64,000 bases of DNA from positions 10,620,985 to 10,684,984 of the forward strand of contig CM041196.1 in assembly GCA_023078555.1 (NCBI GenBank). Reading direction: 5' to 3'. Of this stretch, positions 10,436-20,868 are shown piece after piece. The DNA is from Ulva prolifera (taxonomy: Eukaryota; Chlorophyta; Ulvophyceae; Ulvales; Ulvaceae). Position 1 is the first letter of the stretch. The number at the start of each line of letters is the position of its first letter. Position numbers and translations under genes: made by a program. The notes below the pieces were generated by a model. The model was not told the origin of the DNA, did not search any database, and worked only from the letters and a program-made list of their open reading frames with translations.

Positions 10436-13400
10436 ATGTCTAATCCTGAATCAGTCGAGAACCTTGATGCTGAAGCTATGGCTGATGCACAAAGACTCGA
10501 GGCTGAGCGCTCAGCCATGGCTGTAGCTACTCAAGCCACAGGTAGGGCTGCAGGAGCTGGTGCTAGCTCACTAGGCCCTGCAGCCGGCACCCGAGGGCAT
10601 GCTGCTGCTGCCCGAGCTGCCTCTCAGCTTGAGGCTGCCAATGCTATGTCAATGCGCGCCCAGGTTGAAGCAAACTCTCTCCGTGATGCTTTACAGCGAG
10701 CGGAACAGGCACGATCGGATGCTGAGGCTCAGGCTGCTGCGCTGCGAGCTATGGCTCAAGGCAATGCTGGCCCTGTCGCTGATCTCCATCCGCCTGGTAC
10801 TGTAGTCGATGCTAATGCTATTGTAGATGCAATGAGAGCTGTGTCTGTGCGTGAACCCGCAATAGACAAAGGCAAGACCCCATCTTGGGATTTTGCAAGG
10901 GGCGAGAGGTTCTCAACCTTTGAGTTCCGTGTCGAGCTATGGTTGAATGGCCATGGCCTGTACCATTTGCTCACTGTTTTCCCCACTGGACCTGAGACAA
11001 GTGTCCATGATAAGGTGTTGGCTGTAGTCTGTTATCAGCTGCCTGCACAGGACTTAGAGTATGTCCGGGTTCATACTACGCTGTGTGATATTTGGGCTGC
11101 CTTGAGAGCCAAGTATATGCCCAGCAAAGAGGCTGAGGTTAGGAGTCTCTAGGATAGGTTCTCTCGTGCCACGCTCAGAGGTGCCAGGGCAAAACAAGTT
11201 GAGGATTATTGTACACTCATCATGTCGCTGGTGAACCAGCTTACTGCTCTCGGTGCTGCGCCTGCTCCATATCAGGTCAGCAACAAGTTGTTTGAGCCTC
11301 TCGGCCGAGAGTATGTATCATTGCGTAGTGAGCAGGGCGGAAAAGATTTCCTGACTCAAATAGCTGCCATTTCCAACCATGCCCAGGCTTTACATGCCTG
11401 TGGGCCCGCACATGGTGGTGGCATAGCAGGCCGAGGCCACGGCCAAGGCCATGGCTACAGAGGGGGCAATGGGAACCGAGGACAACCGGCAGCTGTCGCC
11501 GCGATCGCCAATGGCGAGACGCGCACCTGCCACGTATGCAAGAAGACTGGACACCTCCAGAAGGACTGCCCGGATTTGCATCCGGAAGTCAGGAAGTATC
11601 TTCAGAACCAGGCTGCCAACAACGCCAGCCGCCAGGGACGAGGCGCCGGCAGAGGACGCGGACGAGGACGAGGCAATGGCAACTCTGTTGCTGTCGTGCG
11701 ATTTCCTAGCGACGACTTCTCCTTGACGGATGTTGCGCACCTGGGCGAAAGCCTGAACTTCCTGGTGGACAGCGGATCTGATGTCCATGTCATTAGGAAC
11801 CCCGAGCTGTTCTTGTCAATGCATGATGCATCTGTAGAGTGCATTCACCCAATAGGGGATGAGGATATTCCAGTTCTGGGGGAGGGACCTATATGTTTCC
11901 GTCTGGGGTCCTATGTCACGATGGATGGGGAGGTCAAGGATCTGACCATTGAGATCCCGAATTGCTTGTATGTGCCGCACTGTCCTTTCAACATTTTGTC
12001 TACACATTTGTTGAAGAATGTCGGCATCACCTTGCAAACGCGTGTGGCGACAGAAGGAGGTGATCTTGTTTTTGTACCTGGGTTCTCTGATCAGGCCATG
12101 GGCCACACGGAGGGTCGGATTACTCAATTGCATGACTACCAGAATCGGCTAGTGTTTGTTGTGACTACGGATGTGGGAAAGCCAGTCCTATGGGGCTCGC
12201 GAGTTAGTAATCCCGCTGTTTGGTCTGCTGCCAATTCGGTTGCGAAACTAGAGGATGACGAGGTCTCGTACAGTCGTGTAGCTGCTTTAGTTGGGTCTCC
12301 AAATGTGCCTGGACAAGAAAAAATGAATACGACATTCTTGTCTCATGTTAGTTTCCTCACAGGAGCCACAAACCTGCGTCTGATGGCTAAGGCCAAGATG
12401 TACCAGGGCTTGCGTATTGATCCAGCAAAAGTGAGCGCTGAGATAGACAAATGCCACGGCTGTATGATTGCTAGAAATGGTACCGGGTCTAGTAGCCAGC
12501 ACGGCGAGACAGTCACGCACTCTTGTGCGACGTATCCGGGGGCGTGCTTGCATGCGGATGTTCTAGGTCCCATTACTCCTATGGGAGTTGGGAAAGCAAA
12601 GTATGCGCTGATTGTAGTTGATGAATTTTCCCGTTTTAGATTCACTATCCCTATGGATGCAAAGTCCAGAGTCCCTGAATTGCTAGTAGAGATCATAGAA
12701 CACTGCAATTCTACAGTTGTTCCTGGGCAAGTTGTCATCAAGAAAGGCCAGCCGCCTGATCCAGGACGTATTAGATTCCTGCGTGGTGACCGCGGCGGAG
12801 AATTTCTGGGCCATGTCTTCCAGGCCTATCTTCGTGACAAGCACATTGTTTGGGAAGACTGCGCACCAGGCAATCATCAGGGCAATGGCATAGCTGAGCG
12901 TGAATGTGGTGCCACTTCTGATAGGCTGAGTGCGCTCATGTGTCCAACCAACATAACACGCCGTGCATGGCCTGAGGGGATGTTGTGTGGGACCGCTGCA
13001 GCGAATCTGGTTCCTAGTTCCGCTGTCATGAACCGCCTGCAGAAAGAACATCTTGCGGACAAGCTTGAGCGCCTTTTGGCCAATTTAGGTAGATATAGGA
13101 ATGCGACGGGTAGGGACATCAATACAGTGCAGTCTAGGGGGGTCCATAAGACCACTGCCGACATTTCGGCTGTCGAACCTAGCAAAGAAACTATAGAACG
13201 AGTTAAGCAACAGATAGATCAAGCAAAAGAAAACGAAATGCTGCGGAAAGAATGGATAGACAATGATCTTGCAGATGTCATCCCGTATATGTTGTTCTAC
13301 AAAGAGACATATGACTCTGAGCGTGTCAAGCTCATGATTGCGCAGATGCTCCCATGGGGGCTGCCGGTCTACGTCTACCTTGATTCTGATAAATTGCGTA

Positions 13401-14077
13401 GGTTAGACCCCAAAGGTGAACTTGTACTGTGGATGGGGCCAGGGCAAGGGCCCCACATGAATAGAGTCTTCCAGCGTTGCCCCGGGGGTGGCAGAGTGCT
13501 GGAGGTGCGGCAAATGGCATACAGTGCTGCCATGTTGCGTGATCACTTGCGTACGCTAGATACTGTGACGCGGGGAAATGTGCCTCTGGTGCTTATGGGC
13601 CCGGAAGAGGAGCTGTCGTTTGGTCCCGATCTGGATAAGTGTGTGATGTCTGGTGCCCCTCCGTTTCCCGATCTGGATTTGATTGAGTCCCGCAAAGAGC
13701 ACATGCGCGTGCATGGCGCTGCTACTTTTGATTTCGATGGGTTCGCCATAGGTAGACAACTTGGTGAATTACATGACAGTGATTTTATCCAGCTGGCGCC
13801 CGCACAGCATATGGAGGACACGCCAGAGCTGCGTGACTTGCGTGAGGAATTGCAAGTAGGTCGTAGCATCGCGCCCAGAGTCGGTGCGCCGGACGGTCCG
13901 GTAGAGTTGCAGGGAAGAACTAGGATGTCCACACCTGAGGTGGTAGAAGGAGTGCATGATGTCGTGCGCACGAAAGTGTTGGGGCAGACAGCAGTGCGCT
14001 ACCCTCCTCAATCGAGGGAGATGTATGCCAATAGGGACGCTCTCAACTATTCAAACGTCCACAACTGTAGCTTGTGA
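10436..14077 (+). pseudogene. gag-pol: Element 1 gag-protease-integrase frame with one in-frame stop
   Basis: From the ATG at 10436 the frame runs to TAG at 11150-11152. It continues in the same phase to 14077, with an internal ATG at 11222. Element 3 has TGG where the stop stands. The first 238 codons are an Ala/Gln/Glu-rich helical N-terminus and a copia gag (UBN2-like) region around WDFARGERFSTFEFRVELWL. Counting from 11222: a CX2CX4HX4C zinc knuckle at residues 103-116, protease active site DSGSD at 183-187, the GAG-pre-integrase motif DKCHGCMIARN, and the integrase triad D446, D523 and E559 with the typical 35-residue D-E spacing. The frame ends at the junction of a deletion that removes the integrase tail. 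Confidence 0.93.
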
Positions 14078-15833
14078 TGATGAGCATAGTGATGTGAGTG
14101 AGCAGACAGTAGCACCAAAGGTTGCGGGCAGTTCAAGCATGGCAGCTACGGCTGACAGTGCGTTGCTTGATGCAGAGGTAGCTGAGCATGTGGAACATGG
14201 CGGTGGTCAGTCAAGCCGGCGACGTCCATCCCGCCGGGTTGCTGCTGTCATGAAGAAGAAACCTGCTGCTCCAGACAATCCACCCTGGAAGGCAGCGTTG
14301 GCTGGGCCTGATAGGGAGACGTGGTTGGTAGCTCTGGAGGAAGAGGTGAACTCTTTGAGTGAGCATGGCACCTTTGAATTGGTAGAATTGCCAGTAGGGG
14401 CTAAGGCCATCTCTGGTAAATGGGTCATGAAGATTAAGAGGGGACCTACAGGAGAGATCCAGCGTTACAAGGCGCGGTATGTTGCTAGAGGGTTCACCCA
14501 GGAGGAGGGTGTAGATTTCTTTGAGACGTGGGCTCCAGTAGGGAGCTATGCCACTCTTCGTGTTGTTCTGTCAATAGCTGCAGTGGAAGATTTAGAGATG
14601 AAACACGTAGACATCCAATGTGCCTTTCTCAATGGGGTCATGAATGAGGCTGTTTATGTAGAACAACCCCAGGTTTTGAACGATGGCACCAGTCGAGTGT
14701 GGAAACTGCTTAAGACCCTGTATGGCTTGAAGCAAGCAGCACGTGAATGGCACAAGGCGCTTGCACGTCTACTGGGTGAGATGGGCTTTGTTCGCTCACA
14801 CTCAGATCCTACACTGTATGTTAGGAAAACTGGTAGATGTTTCATCTTCCTATGGGTTGATGATTTGTTTATCTTCAGACGGTCCACGGGCCTGAAGGAG
14901 TTGATAGACCGAATTCTCAGAGTGTTCACCGGAAGGGACTTAGGCGATTTGTCTTGGGCATTAGGCGCCTCTATCAAGCGTGACAGGAAGAAGAGAACGA
15001 TCACGTTGTCCCAAGAGCAGAAGATTGTGAATCTGCTAGAAAAGTTTAGCATGGCAGATTGCAGACCCAGTCCGACTCCACTGGTGCCACGGCAACAGTT
15101 GAGGAGCGCGAAGGACTACCCTGACCTTGAGGTTGCCACTCAGGCAGAGCACGCTCAGTTCATGAGTGCTGTAGGGGGAATCCAGTACCTGGCTGTAGTT
15201 ACGCGGCCTGATATTTCTTATGCCTGTAATGCTTCGGCCAAGCATATGGGGTGTAGCTTAAAGGAGCATTGGCCAGCGGTGCAGCATGTGCTGAGATACC
15301 TGCAGTCCACGAAGGGACTTTGTATGGTGTTTAAGGGCTCGTATGAGAAGAGCTGTTTGCTTGAGGGATACACTGATGCTGATTTTGCAAATGACAAGAG
15401 TTTGAAGAGCATAAGTGGCCTACTCCTACGGGTGTATGGCAATACTGTGTTCTGGAGGTCAAAGAGACAGGCAATCACAGCTGGTGATACGACCGAGGCA
15501 GAATTGATAGCAATGAGTAGTGCAGCAAACGAGTTGATGTGGGCCAAGCAATTGTTGCTAGACTTGCATCTTCGTCCAGAAAAACCGGTGCTTTGGGGAG
15601 ATAATAAAAGTGCGAATATCCTTGCAAACAATCCAATCTGTAGTGATATGTCCAAACATATTCGAGTGCGGCACCTACGGGTCCGAGAATTTGTAGAGGC
15701 GGATGAGATCCAAGTGCAATGGGTAGGGACCAAAGACCAGTTAGCTGATGTCTTCACTAAGGATTTGCATGGACCTGCATTGAAGGACGTTCGAGAGAAG
15801 CTGCATCTAATTCAAGATCAGAAGACCTTCTAG
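13956..15833 (+). pseudogene. pol: Element 1 reverse transcriptase and RNase H
   Basis: The open phase runs to TAG at 15831; the true start of this block lies upstream, past the deletion, so the nominal ATG at 13956 is not a real start. It contains the copia reverse transcriptase (RVT_2): the GKWVMKIKRGPTGEIQRYKA block, DIQCAFLNG with the first catalytic Asp, YGLKQAAREWH, and the polymerase box LWVDDLFIF (W300-V-D-D303). RNase H follows with YTDADFAND, TEAELIAMS and GDNKSAN. The last residues overlap the polypurine tract. The protein would direct reverse transcription in virus-like particles. All catalytic residues of this part remain, but the part is cut off from gag-integrase by the upstream deletion and phase change. 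Confidence 0.93.
14040..14080 (+). other. Deletion junction in element 1 pol (about 0.5 kb missing)
   Basis: Element 1 passes directly from a CCACAAC block to TTGTGATGATGAGCATAGTG. In element 3 the corresponding two blocks are near 51598 and 52130, with about 0.5 kb between them encoding the integrase C-terminal linker. The deletion leaves the two halves in different phases. Confidence 0.85.
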
Positions 15834-15838
15834 GGGAG
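15833..15838 (+). promoter_or_regulatory. Polypurine tract of element 1
   Basis: GGGGAG lies immediately before the 3' LTR and overlaps the pol stop codon. It is the expected plus-strand primer for reverse transcription. Confidence 0.8.
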
Positions 15839-16213
15839 TGTCATAAATCAGTGTCTAGGTACACCTGCAATGCATGACGCGCAAGTCTGCGCATGGGTAT
15901 GGTGGCCAAGTGCCCAACCCGTGTTATGTTAGGATAGTATGCATGAGCATACTTGGGGCGCTCCGTGAGCGGCTCGCCCCGGGCCATTGTCATTGGGCCA
16001 CGGTAGACATGCACGAATGGTCGCATATAGTCGTATGCGTCCAAGTCTGAAGTAACCTTTCTCTTACATCTTCCATAGGTTCCTGCACTGTCTTGCATCC
16101 AGTGCAGTATTCTCCCTGATCTGTGTAGTGACCTTTCGTACGACCTGGCGGCTCTCCAGGTATAGGCACTACTAACCTCCTAATGCACACATAATAGATT
16201 CTCGTTTATAACA
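15839..16213 (+). repeat. 3' LTR of element 1 (375 bp)
   Basis: Starts TGTCATAAAT and ends TTTATAACA, so it has TG...CA ends. It is followed by the GCTGAC target duplication. It contains a CGCTCCGTGAGCGG short palindrome near 15957-15972. This is the only complete LTR of the family in the window. Confidence 0.88.
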
Positions 16214-16219
16214 GCTGAC
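16214..16219 (+). repeat. Right target-site duplication of element 1 (GCTGAC)
   Basis: Identical to 10096-10101. It defines the right end of element 1. Confidence 0.8.
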
Positions 16220-16479
16220 ACATGACCCGATTCGGGCATGACCCGAGACACTTGTCAAGGCAGATGTCAGCTTGGTAATCCTGCCAAATGGAAGAAAGCA
16301 CAACTGCAAAGGGCCACCAAACAGCCTTGGCAAGGTCACAGCGCTTCCGTTCGGTGTGCACTTGAGTTCTTTCTTCCGGAGCTCCTATGTTATGAAGCAT
16401 CATTAATAATTTGTGTAACCGCCGTGGGTGTACAGTGCGTGTGCCGTGTCTCGAATGCAATGCTGACATGCAGGTCCAA

Positions 16480-17790
16480 CGCGTGCCGATACAAATACCG
16501 GGACTGCATCTGCACTAGCATCCAAGCGCAAAGTGTAGCGCTTCGGCGTCACCGCAAAAAGAAGCAACAGTTCAAAAAGTATCTTGTCAAAGCGATTATC
16601 ACGAGCTGCATCGCCTTCAACTTTGCAGACAATAAGAATCTAACAAAGACATTGGCAGTGGTGGGCATGCATCCGCTCGGTAGGAAGCAAGTTGATGGTC
16701 CATACCTGGATGCGATAGCTGCAGGAGAGATGGTATGGTCGCATTAAGTCATAGCTGGCATGGAATACCTATCTGGCTCTAGTGATGGCTCCCGCAAGAA
16801 ACACTGTAGCAATGGAGATGATTCATGAACTTCACCGTCATGTGGGACATCGGTGTGCTGCATTTACTTTGCGAATAGGCTGGCTGTTTGCGGAATTGTG
16901 CACTCATGCGGTCTCCAATTGTGTCAAATACCGTCGCAAAGGTTACTGTTGATGTTGAGCTTGAGTGTGATTACGAGTTTGAGTGCAAGTGCATTGCTCT
17001 ATGATGTGCGCAACTGCTCTAATGAGCGCAAAGATGGCCTAGGCATTGCCAAGATTCTCCCGCATGATGCCATTGGCATCATCGGCGGAGAAGAGCACGT
17101 TGCCGATTTTGGTGGCTGGTGCATTGATGGCACAAAGGCCAATCGGCTTGCAATCCGTGATCTCGAATTGTACCATCCAGAGTGGATCAACACCACATGC
17201 GTTGCGCACGGCGGTGCAATGGCCATCAAGGATTTCTGCAAAGTCACAAACGGCGCAGCACGCTATGTCAAGACATTCGGCTGCACTTGGATCTCAGAAG
17301 CTAATGACCAAGCCAGCACCGTTGCCAATTATGTACAAGATTCCGGCAATGCCAAGGCCATTGTTCACAAGCACCACCTAGCAATTTATGGTGCAAAGCG
17401 TGCCATTGGCATTAATGCACCCAAAAGATTCGCTTCACCGTGGGTGTGCAGAGGTGAGTTGACCGCTCCAGCGCAGCATTGAAGCATGCCTGCACATAAC
17501 CGGCTTGGCCGAAATTGGGTGGGAAATCTGCCCAGGTGCCTGCGAGTGGTTCATGGGTATGAAGCTATTGCCAAACTAATCAAAGTCACGGATGCTTCAA
17601 AGGGCATCTGAGGATATCATATTCGCGTTCTATCAGACTTTATTTTCTGAAAAATATATCCCAACATCCTTGTTACCTGATTGCATGGCAGACGCGGTTT
17701 TCGCTCCAGTTATGAGGACCGGGTGCCGTCCCCACGAAGTGGGCCTTACCTTTGCGATATTTTCATGTGTACCCATGTGTTACGTGTGAT
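16480..17790 (+). pseudogene. hAT-family (DUF659-like) transposase, broken
   Basis: A first block (about 16490-16745) ends with a basic stretch and then VKAIITSCIAFNFADNKNL and VVGMHPLGRK, resembling the N-terminal helical part of hAT transposases. A second block (16853-17482) has CIDGTKANRLAIRDLELYHP, then INTTCVAHGGAMAIKDF, the DUF659/hAT signature with the conserved Cys-x-x-His. It continues with VANYVQDSGNAKAIVHKH and a GAKRAIGINAPKRF stretch matching the usual TRF region. A weaker block continues to about 17790. The phase changes between blocks, and the reading frame has stops near 16745 and 17480, so it is inactive unless introns explain the breaks. The C-terminal dimerisation region is not recognised. 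Element 1 ends 260 bases upstream and may have inserted into this transposon. Confidence 0.7.
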
Positions 17791-18832
17791 TTTCCTCCAC
17801 GCCAGTTTGTTTGTGCTTCGCACTGTGGAGCTTCGCTCCTTTTTTAAGGGGGGAAGTGTTGTGAGACGTACATCTCACACTGGCACTCAGAAAAAATATC
17901 AAAAATATCAGCCAAACGCATGTGTTGTCACTGGCTGACACACATGCATGCATGCTCGCTGATGCGACCCTTGCATGTCCAAGTACAACCCACAATATAC
18001 ACTCCAAATGCGTGTAAGACGTATACCTGAAGTTCGGCAACACCTTTCACCACAATACGTTTCGCAGCAACTCGAACACTGCACCATGCTCGAAGCATGC
18101 AGTGCAACATTGAACGCGGCGACATGAACATTCGCGGGCTTGACGCGTCTACAGCCACCTCAGCGACGCACACCACGACCAGCAACACACTAATCACATA
18201 CGATGACATCTATCTGTCAACATACGGAGATGCTGCCCAACAAGCACTCGCACCGAGCCATCAGCGTCTGTTGTAATGGCCAAATCTGTCTGCTCAGAAG
18301 CACACCTATTCCAGAAAAGCAGGCACCCATTGTGGATACATGTGTATGTATCTCAGGCTAGTGCCTTGCAAACTTTGAGCCAACCGAAAGTATACCAAAG
18401 AATACCTCAGAATGCCAGCCTGTACCACGTCACAGCTGTGCACATGAGCTGCATGCATACAGCTACATGTGCGTAATTCCACATGCCCAAAAGTGCCACT
18501 AACATTTCTCAACATGTATAATCTCGCATACCAATCCCATGTATCATGCCACCTTATGCCACAGCCTTTTGGCAGTGCGAAGTGCCAGCTCAGTACATGA
18601 CACGTCATGCATGCGGCGCATGCATACCCCTGGTCTGTGCTTGCGCACGCCAAGGGTGCAGCGTCAAAGACCATGCCAGCCAATCTACGTCTGCGTATCC
18701 ATGCAGCACGATGTTGCTGCATTGGATTGATGAAGGATGATACATGCCAAATCCCAATGCCCGCAGAAGATCGCCAGATCTCGCGGGATGCTACACCCTG
18801 ATCCGTACAGAGATCAACGAGCAGCGCGATTC
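17791..18832. other. Unassigned DNA before element 2
   Basis: Short frames only. A TGTTGTGAGACG start at 17857 preceded by GGGGGGAAG could be an LTR edge, but no second copy was confirmed. Several CATGCATGC-type palindromic patches occur near 17940 and 18605. Confidence 0.3.
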
Positions 18833-18837
18833 CACAG
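18833..18837 (+). repeat. Left target-site duplication of element 2 (CACAG)
   Basis: CACAG recurs at 24782-24786 directly after the 3' LTR. Confidence 0.88.
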
Positions 18838-19195
18838 TGTCACAATGCATGAGCCTGCGGGCAGCAGTGTGGTGACAGGTGCACCCATGCACGAACGATC
18901 CGCGGATCCAGTGTAGGGGTAAGCCGCCAGCTAGGATCGTCTCGATGTAGTGAGAGAGATCGTGCGAGGGTTTCCCGCCGTAACCTTGAGTGTTGAGTGT
19001 TCAGTGTGCATATAAGCATGTGCACAATGAGATCTGTAACCTTTCTCTTTACTGTCTCACGGTATTAGCACTCTCCTTTCAGCATCTCTCGGTTCTACCT
19101 CTGTGCGCAGCAGGTACGAGATGCTGGCTGTCCTGACCTGACTTGAACGAGGACTGCGCGTCCGCCCCGCACGTATGATGGTAGCTTTTCTGACA
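18838..19195 (+). repeat. 5' LTR of element 2 (358 bp)
   Basis: Begins TGTCACAATGCATGAG and ends CTTTTCTGACA. It differs from the 3' LTR by A/G, A/C and C/T changes at three sites. A TATAAG box lies at 19011. Related solo LTRs lie at 4833 and 60163. Confidence 0.96.
19011..19016 (+). promoter_or_regulatory. TATA box in the 5' LTR of element 2
   Basis: TATAAG inside GTGCATATAAGCATG. It is also present in the 3' LTR at 24597 and in the solo LTR near 60327. Its position about two-fifths through the LTR fits a U3 promoter. Confidence 0.65.
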
Positions 19196-19207
19196 TGGTA
19201 TCGATGA
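19196..19207 (+). promoter_or_regulatory. Primer-binding site, initiator tRNA-Met type
   Basis: TGGTATCGATGA begins directly after the 5' LTR. The first seven bases (TGGTATC) match the common initiator-Met primer site used by copia elements, whose tRNA ends GATACCA. Confidence 0.75.
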
Positions 19208-19504
19208 ATGTTAGCGTTATGTCTGTTTATGGTCTTGTTCAGGAAGCCGTCGGCCAATGTCTGTGCGCAGTCACGGCGGGCATTCCACTGTTCTGCCGGC
19301 GCTCAGACTGCGGTCAAAAGCGCAGGCATCATTTAGCTCTCTCGTAGTATATTGTTGTTAGACACAATTCGAGAAGCTTGTTCAAATGATCAGCGCTGAG
19401 AAAAGCGAACGCGTTCGCTTGTTTTTCTCAACCTGTCGGCTTGCGAGCCAATCCCATCGGTTAGTTGCTGCGCGCGACGAAACAACCGTCTGTCCTAATG
19501 CAGG

Positions 19505-20760
19505 ATGTCTCTCTCCAACGCAAATTCTAACGCCAACTCTCCTCGCGAGGAGAGGCGTGACGATGCTGACCAGCAGCCTCTCGTCGCCAGGGACGCTGAC
19601 CAGCAGCTCCCTGACGGAGAACAGCCCGCGGGCATGTTGCTCCGTGGCGGACGAATTGTCCGGCCACGACCATCTTCCAATACTGGGCAGAGTAGCCAGC
19701 AGGCAAGGTCTGGGGCGCCCGCGGGCAAACCAGGCTGGCGCAAGCAGGCCCGTGGTGACGGTCCTGTGGTCGCCGCTCTCGCGGCTGGCCAGGCTCCTCG
19801 CGAGGAGACCAGGACCTGCTTCTTCTGCAAGAAGAAGGGACATCTGCGTGCGAACTGCCCCCAACGCAAACAGGCTGCGGCCAAAGATGTTTGCACTGTT
19901 GAAATTCCTGAAAAATATCCCCAGCCAGGCGCGTCTCTGCCGTGGAACATCATTGTAGATAGTGGGTCGGACATGCATATCGTAGGCAATCGTGAGATGT
20001 TCACTGAGTACGGCCCGTGTCAGAAAGTTGCCAATCTCGCGGGACCAGGGCAGCTTTCGATCATGGGTAGGGGAACCATTCTGGTGAACCTGGGTACTTA
20101 TGTAGACAAATGTGGGAACAAGCATCCGTTAGATGTGGAAATCCCTGGTGTTTATTACGCGCCTGAATGTCCGTACAACCTGCTCAGTACGATGGGTCTT
20201 AGGCATGAGCAGATGTTCCTAGACACGCGTAGAAATGTCTTGTATGTTCCTGGTCTGGGTGATATGGCTACCGACGTAGAGGACGACGTCAAGCATCAGG
20301 AACTTGATGTAGATGGTCACCCTGTCTTTGCTTTCAAAATGGCAGTAGAGACCAAACCTATTCTCGTCGGTGCGCCGGTCAATAGGGGGGTAGTCTGGTC
20401 TAACCAGAGCAGCCCAACCTCAGTAATTGAGGACCAACAGCAGTGGCATCATGTGGCGGTCGCGGCCGTTGACCTGAAGCGACCCAATGCTGGGGGAGCT
20501 GAGGTCCCACATGATGCGTACTTGCTGGAACCTGCATTTCTCGCACATTTGTCATTTCACCAGTCAACGTGGGTCCTCAAGCGTATGCAAGCCAACGCTG
20601 AGTTTTATGGTGATTTAAATTTGAAAGTTGATTCCGAGCATTTGGGAATCGGTGTCATGGCTGCAGAATTGGCAAAGTGCCTGCGGGCAAATTTTCTGCC
20701 AATGATCGTGAGCTCATGGGCCAGGCCAAGTTTCCTGGTGAGCAACTGCATGCCGATTTA
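19505..20760 (+). pseudogene. gag-pol: Element 2 shortened gag, protease and start of integrase
   Basis: The frame starts at the ATG at 19505, about 310 bases after the LTR. The first 100 codons are polar and repeat-rich (two DADQQ units). They contain none of the capsid region that element 1 carries. A CX2CX4HX4C zinc knuckle (CFFCKKKGHLRANC) follows, then the protease site DSGSDMHIV, and later the GAG-pre-integrase HLSFHQSTW block. The product would be a nucleocapsid-protease precursor. Near codon 392 (around 20680) the phase is lost: the integrase core resumes one base out of step, so the frame ends at a TAG at 20759. The family's usual gag is about three times longer before the knuckle. 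Confidence 0.9.
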
Positions 20761-20868
20761 GCTGGTCCTGTCTCTCCTGTAGGAATTGGTGGTGTGAAGT
20801 ATGTTTTGTTTGTGATGTGTGCCTTTACCCGTTATACTTTCGTGGTCGGTCTGCGCAAAAAAGAGTGA
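20677..20868 (+). pseudogene. Element 2 integrase core start, in a displaced phase
   Basis: About 60 codons read GEQLHADLAGPVSPVGIGG and then KYVLFVMCAFTRY, carrying the first integrase catalytic Asp (HADLAGP). This phase is entered after a likely one-base loss in a C run near 20680. It is left after a likely one-base gain in an A6 run near 20858-20863. Both changes together restore the original phase. Confidence 0.85.

Larger units (their letters stand above)
10102..16213 (+). mobile_element. Ty1/copia LTR retrotransposon, element 1 (defective)
   Basis: A copia element in plus orientation with gag, protease, integrase, then reverse transcriptase/RNase H, which is the copia domain order. It is flanked by a 6-bp target duplication. 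The 5' LTR keeps only its first 117 bases (10102-10218); these differ from the 3' LTR start at 4 positions. The rest of that LTR and the primer site are missing. A TAG stop interrupts gag at 11150. About 0.5 kb between integrase and reverse transcriptase is absent compared with element 3, and this also shifts the frame. The element could not transpose by itself. The perfect target duplication suggests that it inserted as a unit and lost parts later, or that it was copied from an already deleted template. Confidence 0.93.

Noticed and set aside
17857-17880. Possible 3' LTR start (TGTTGTGAGACG after a purine run), similar to 2923-2942
   Set aside because: Only about 20 bases are shared and no matching end, partner LTR or target duplication was found.
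19382-20125. 247-codon minus-strand frame opposite element 2 gag
   Set aside because: Antisense shadow of the gag-protease coding frame.
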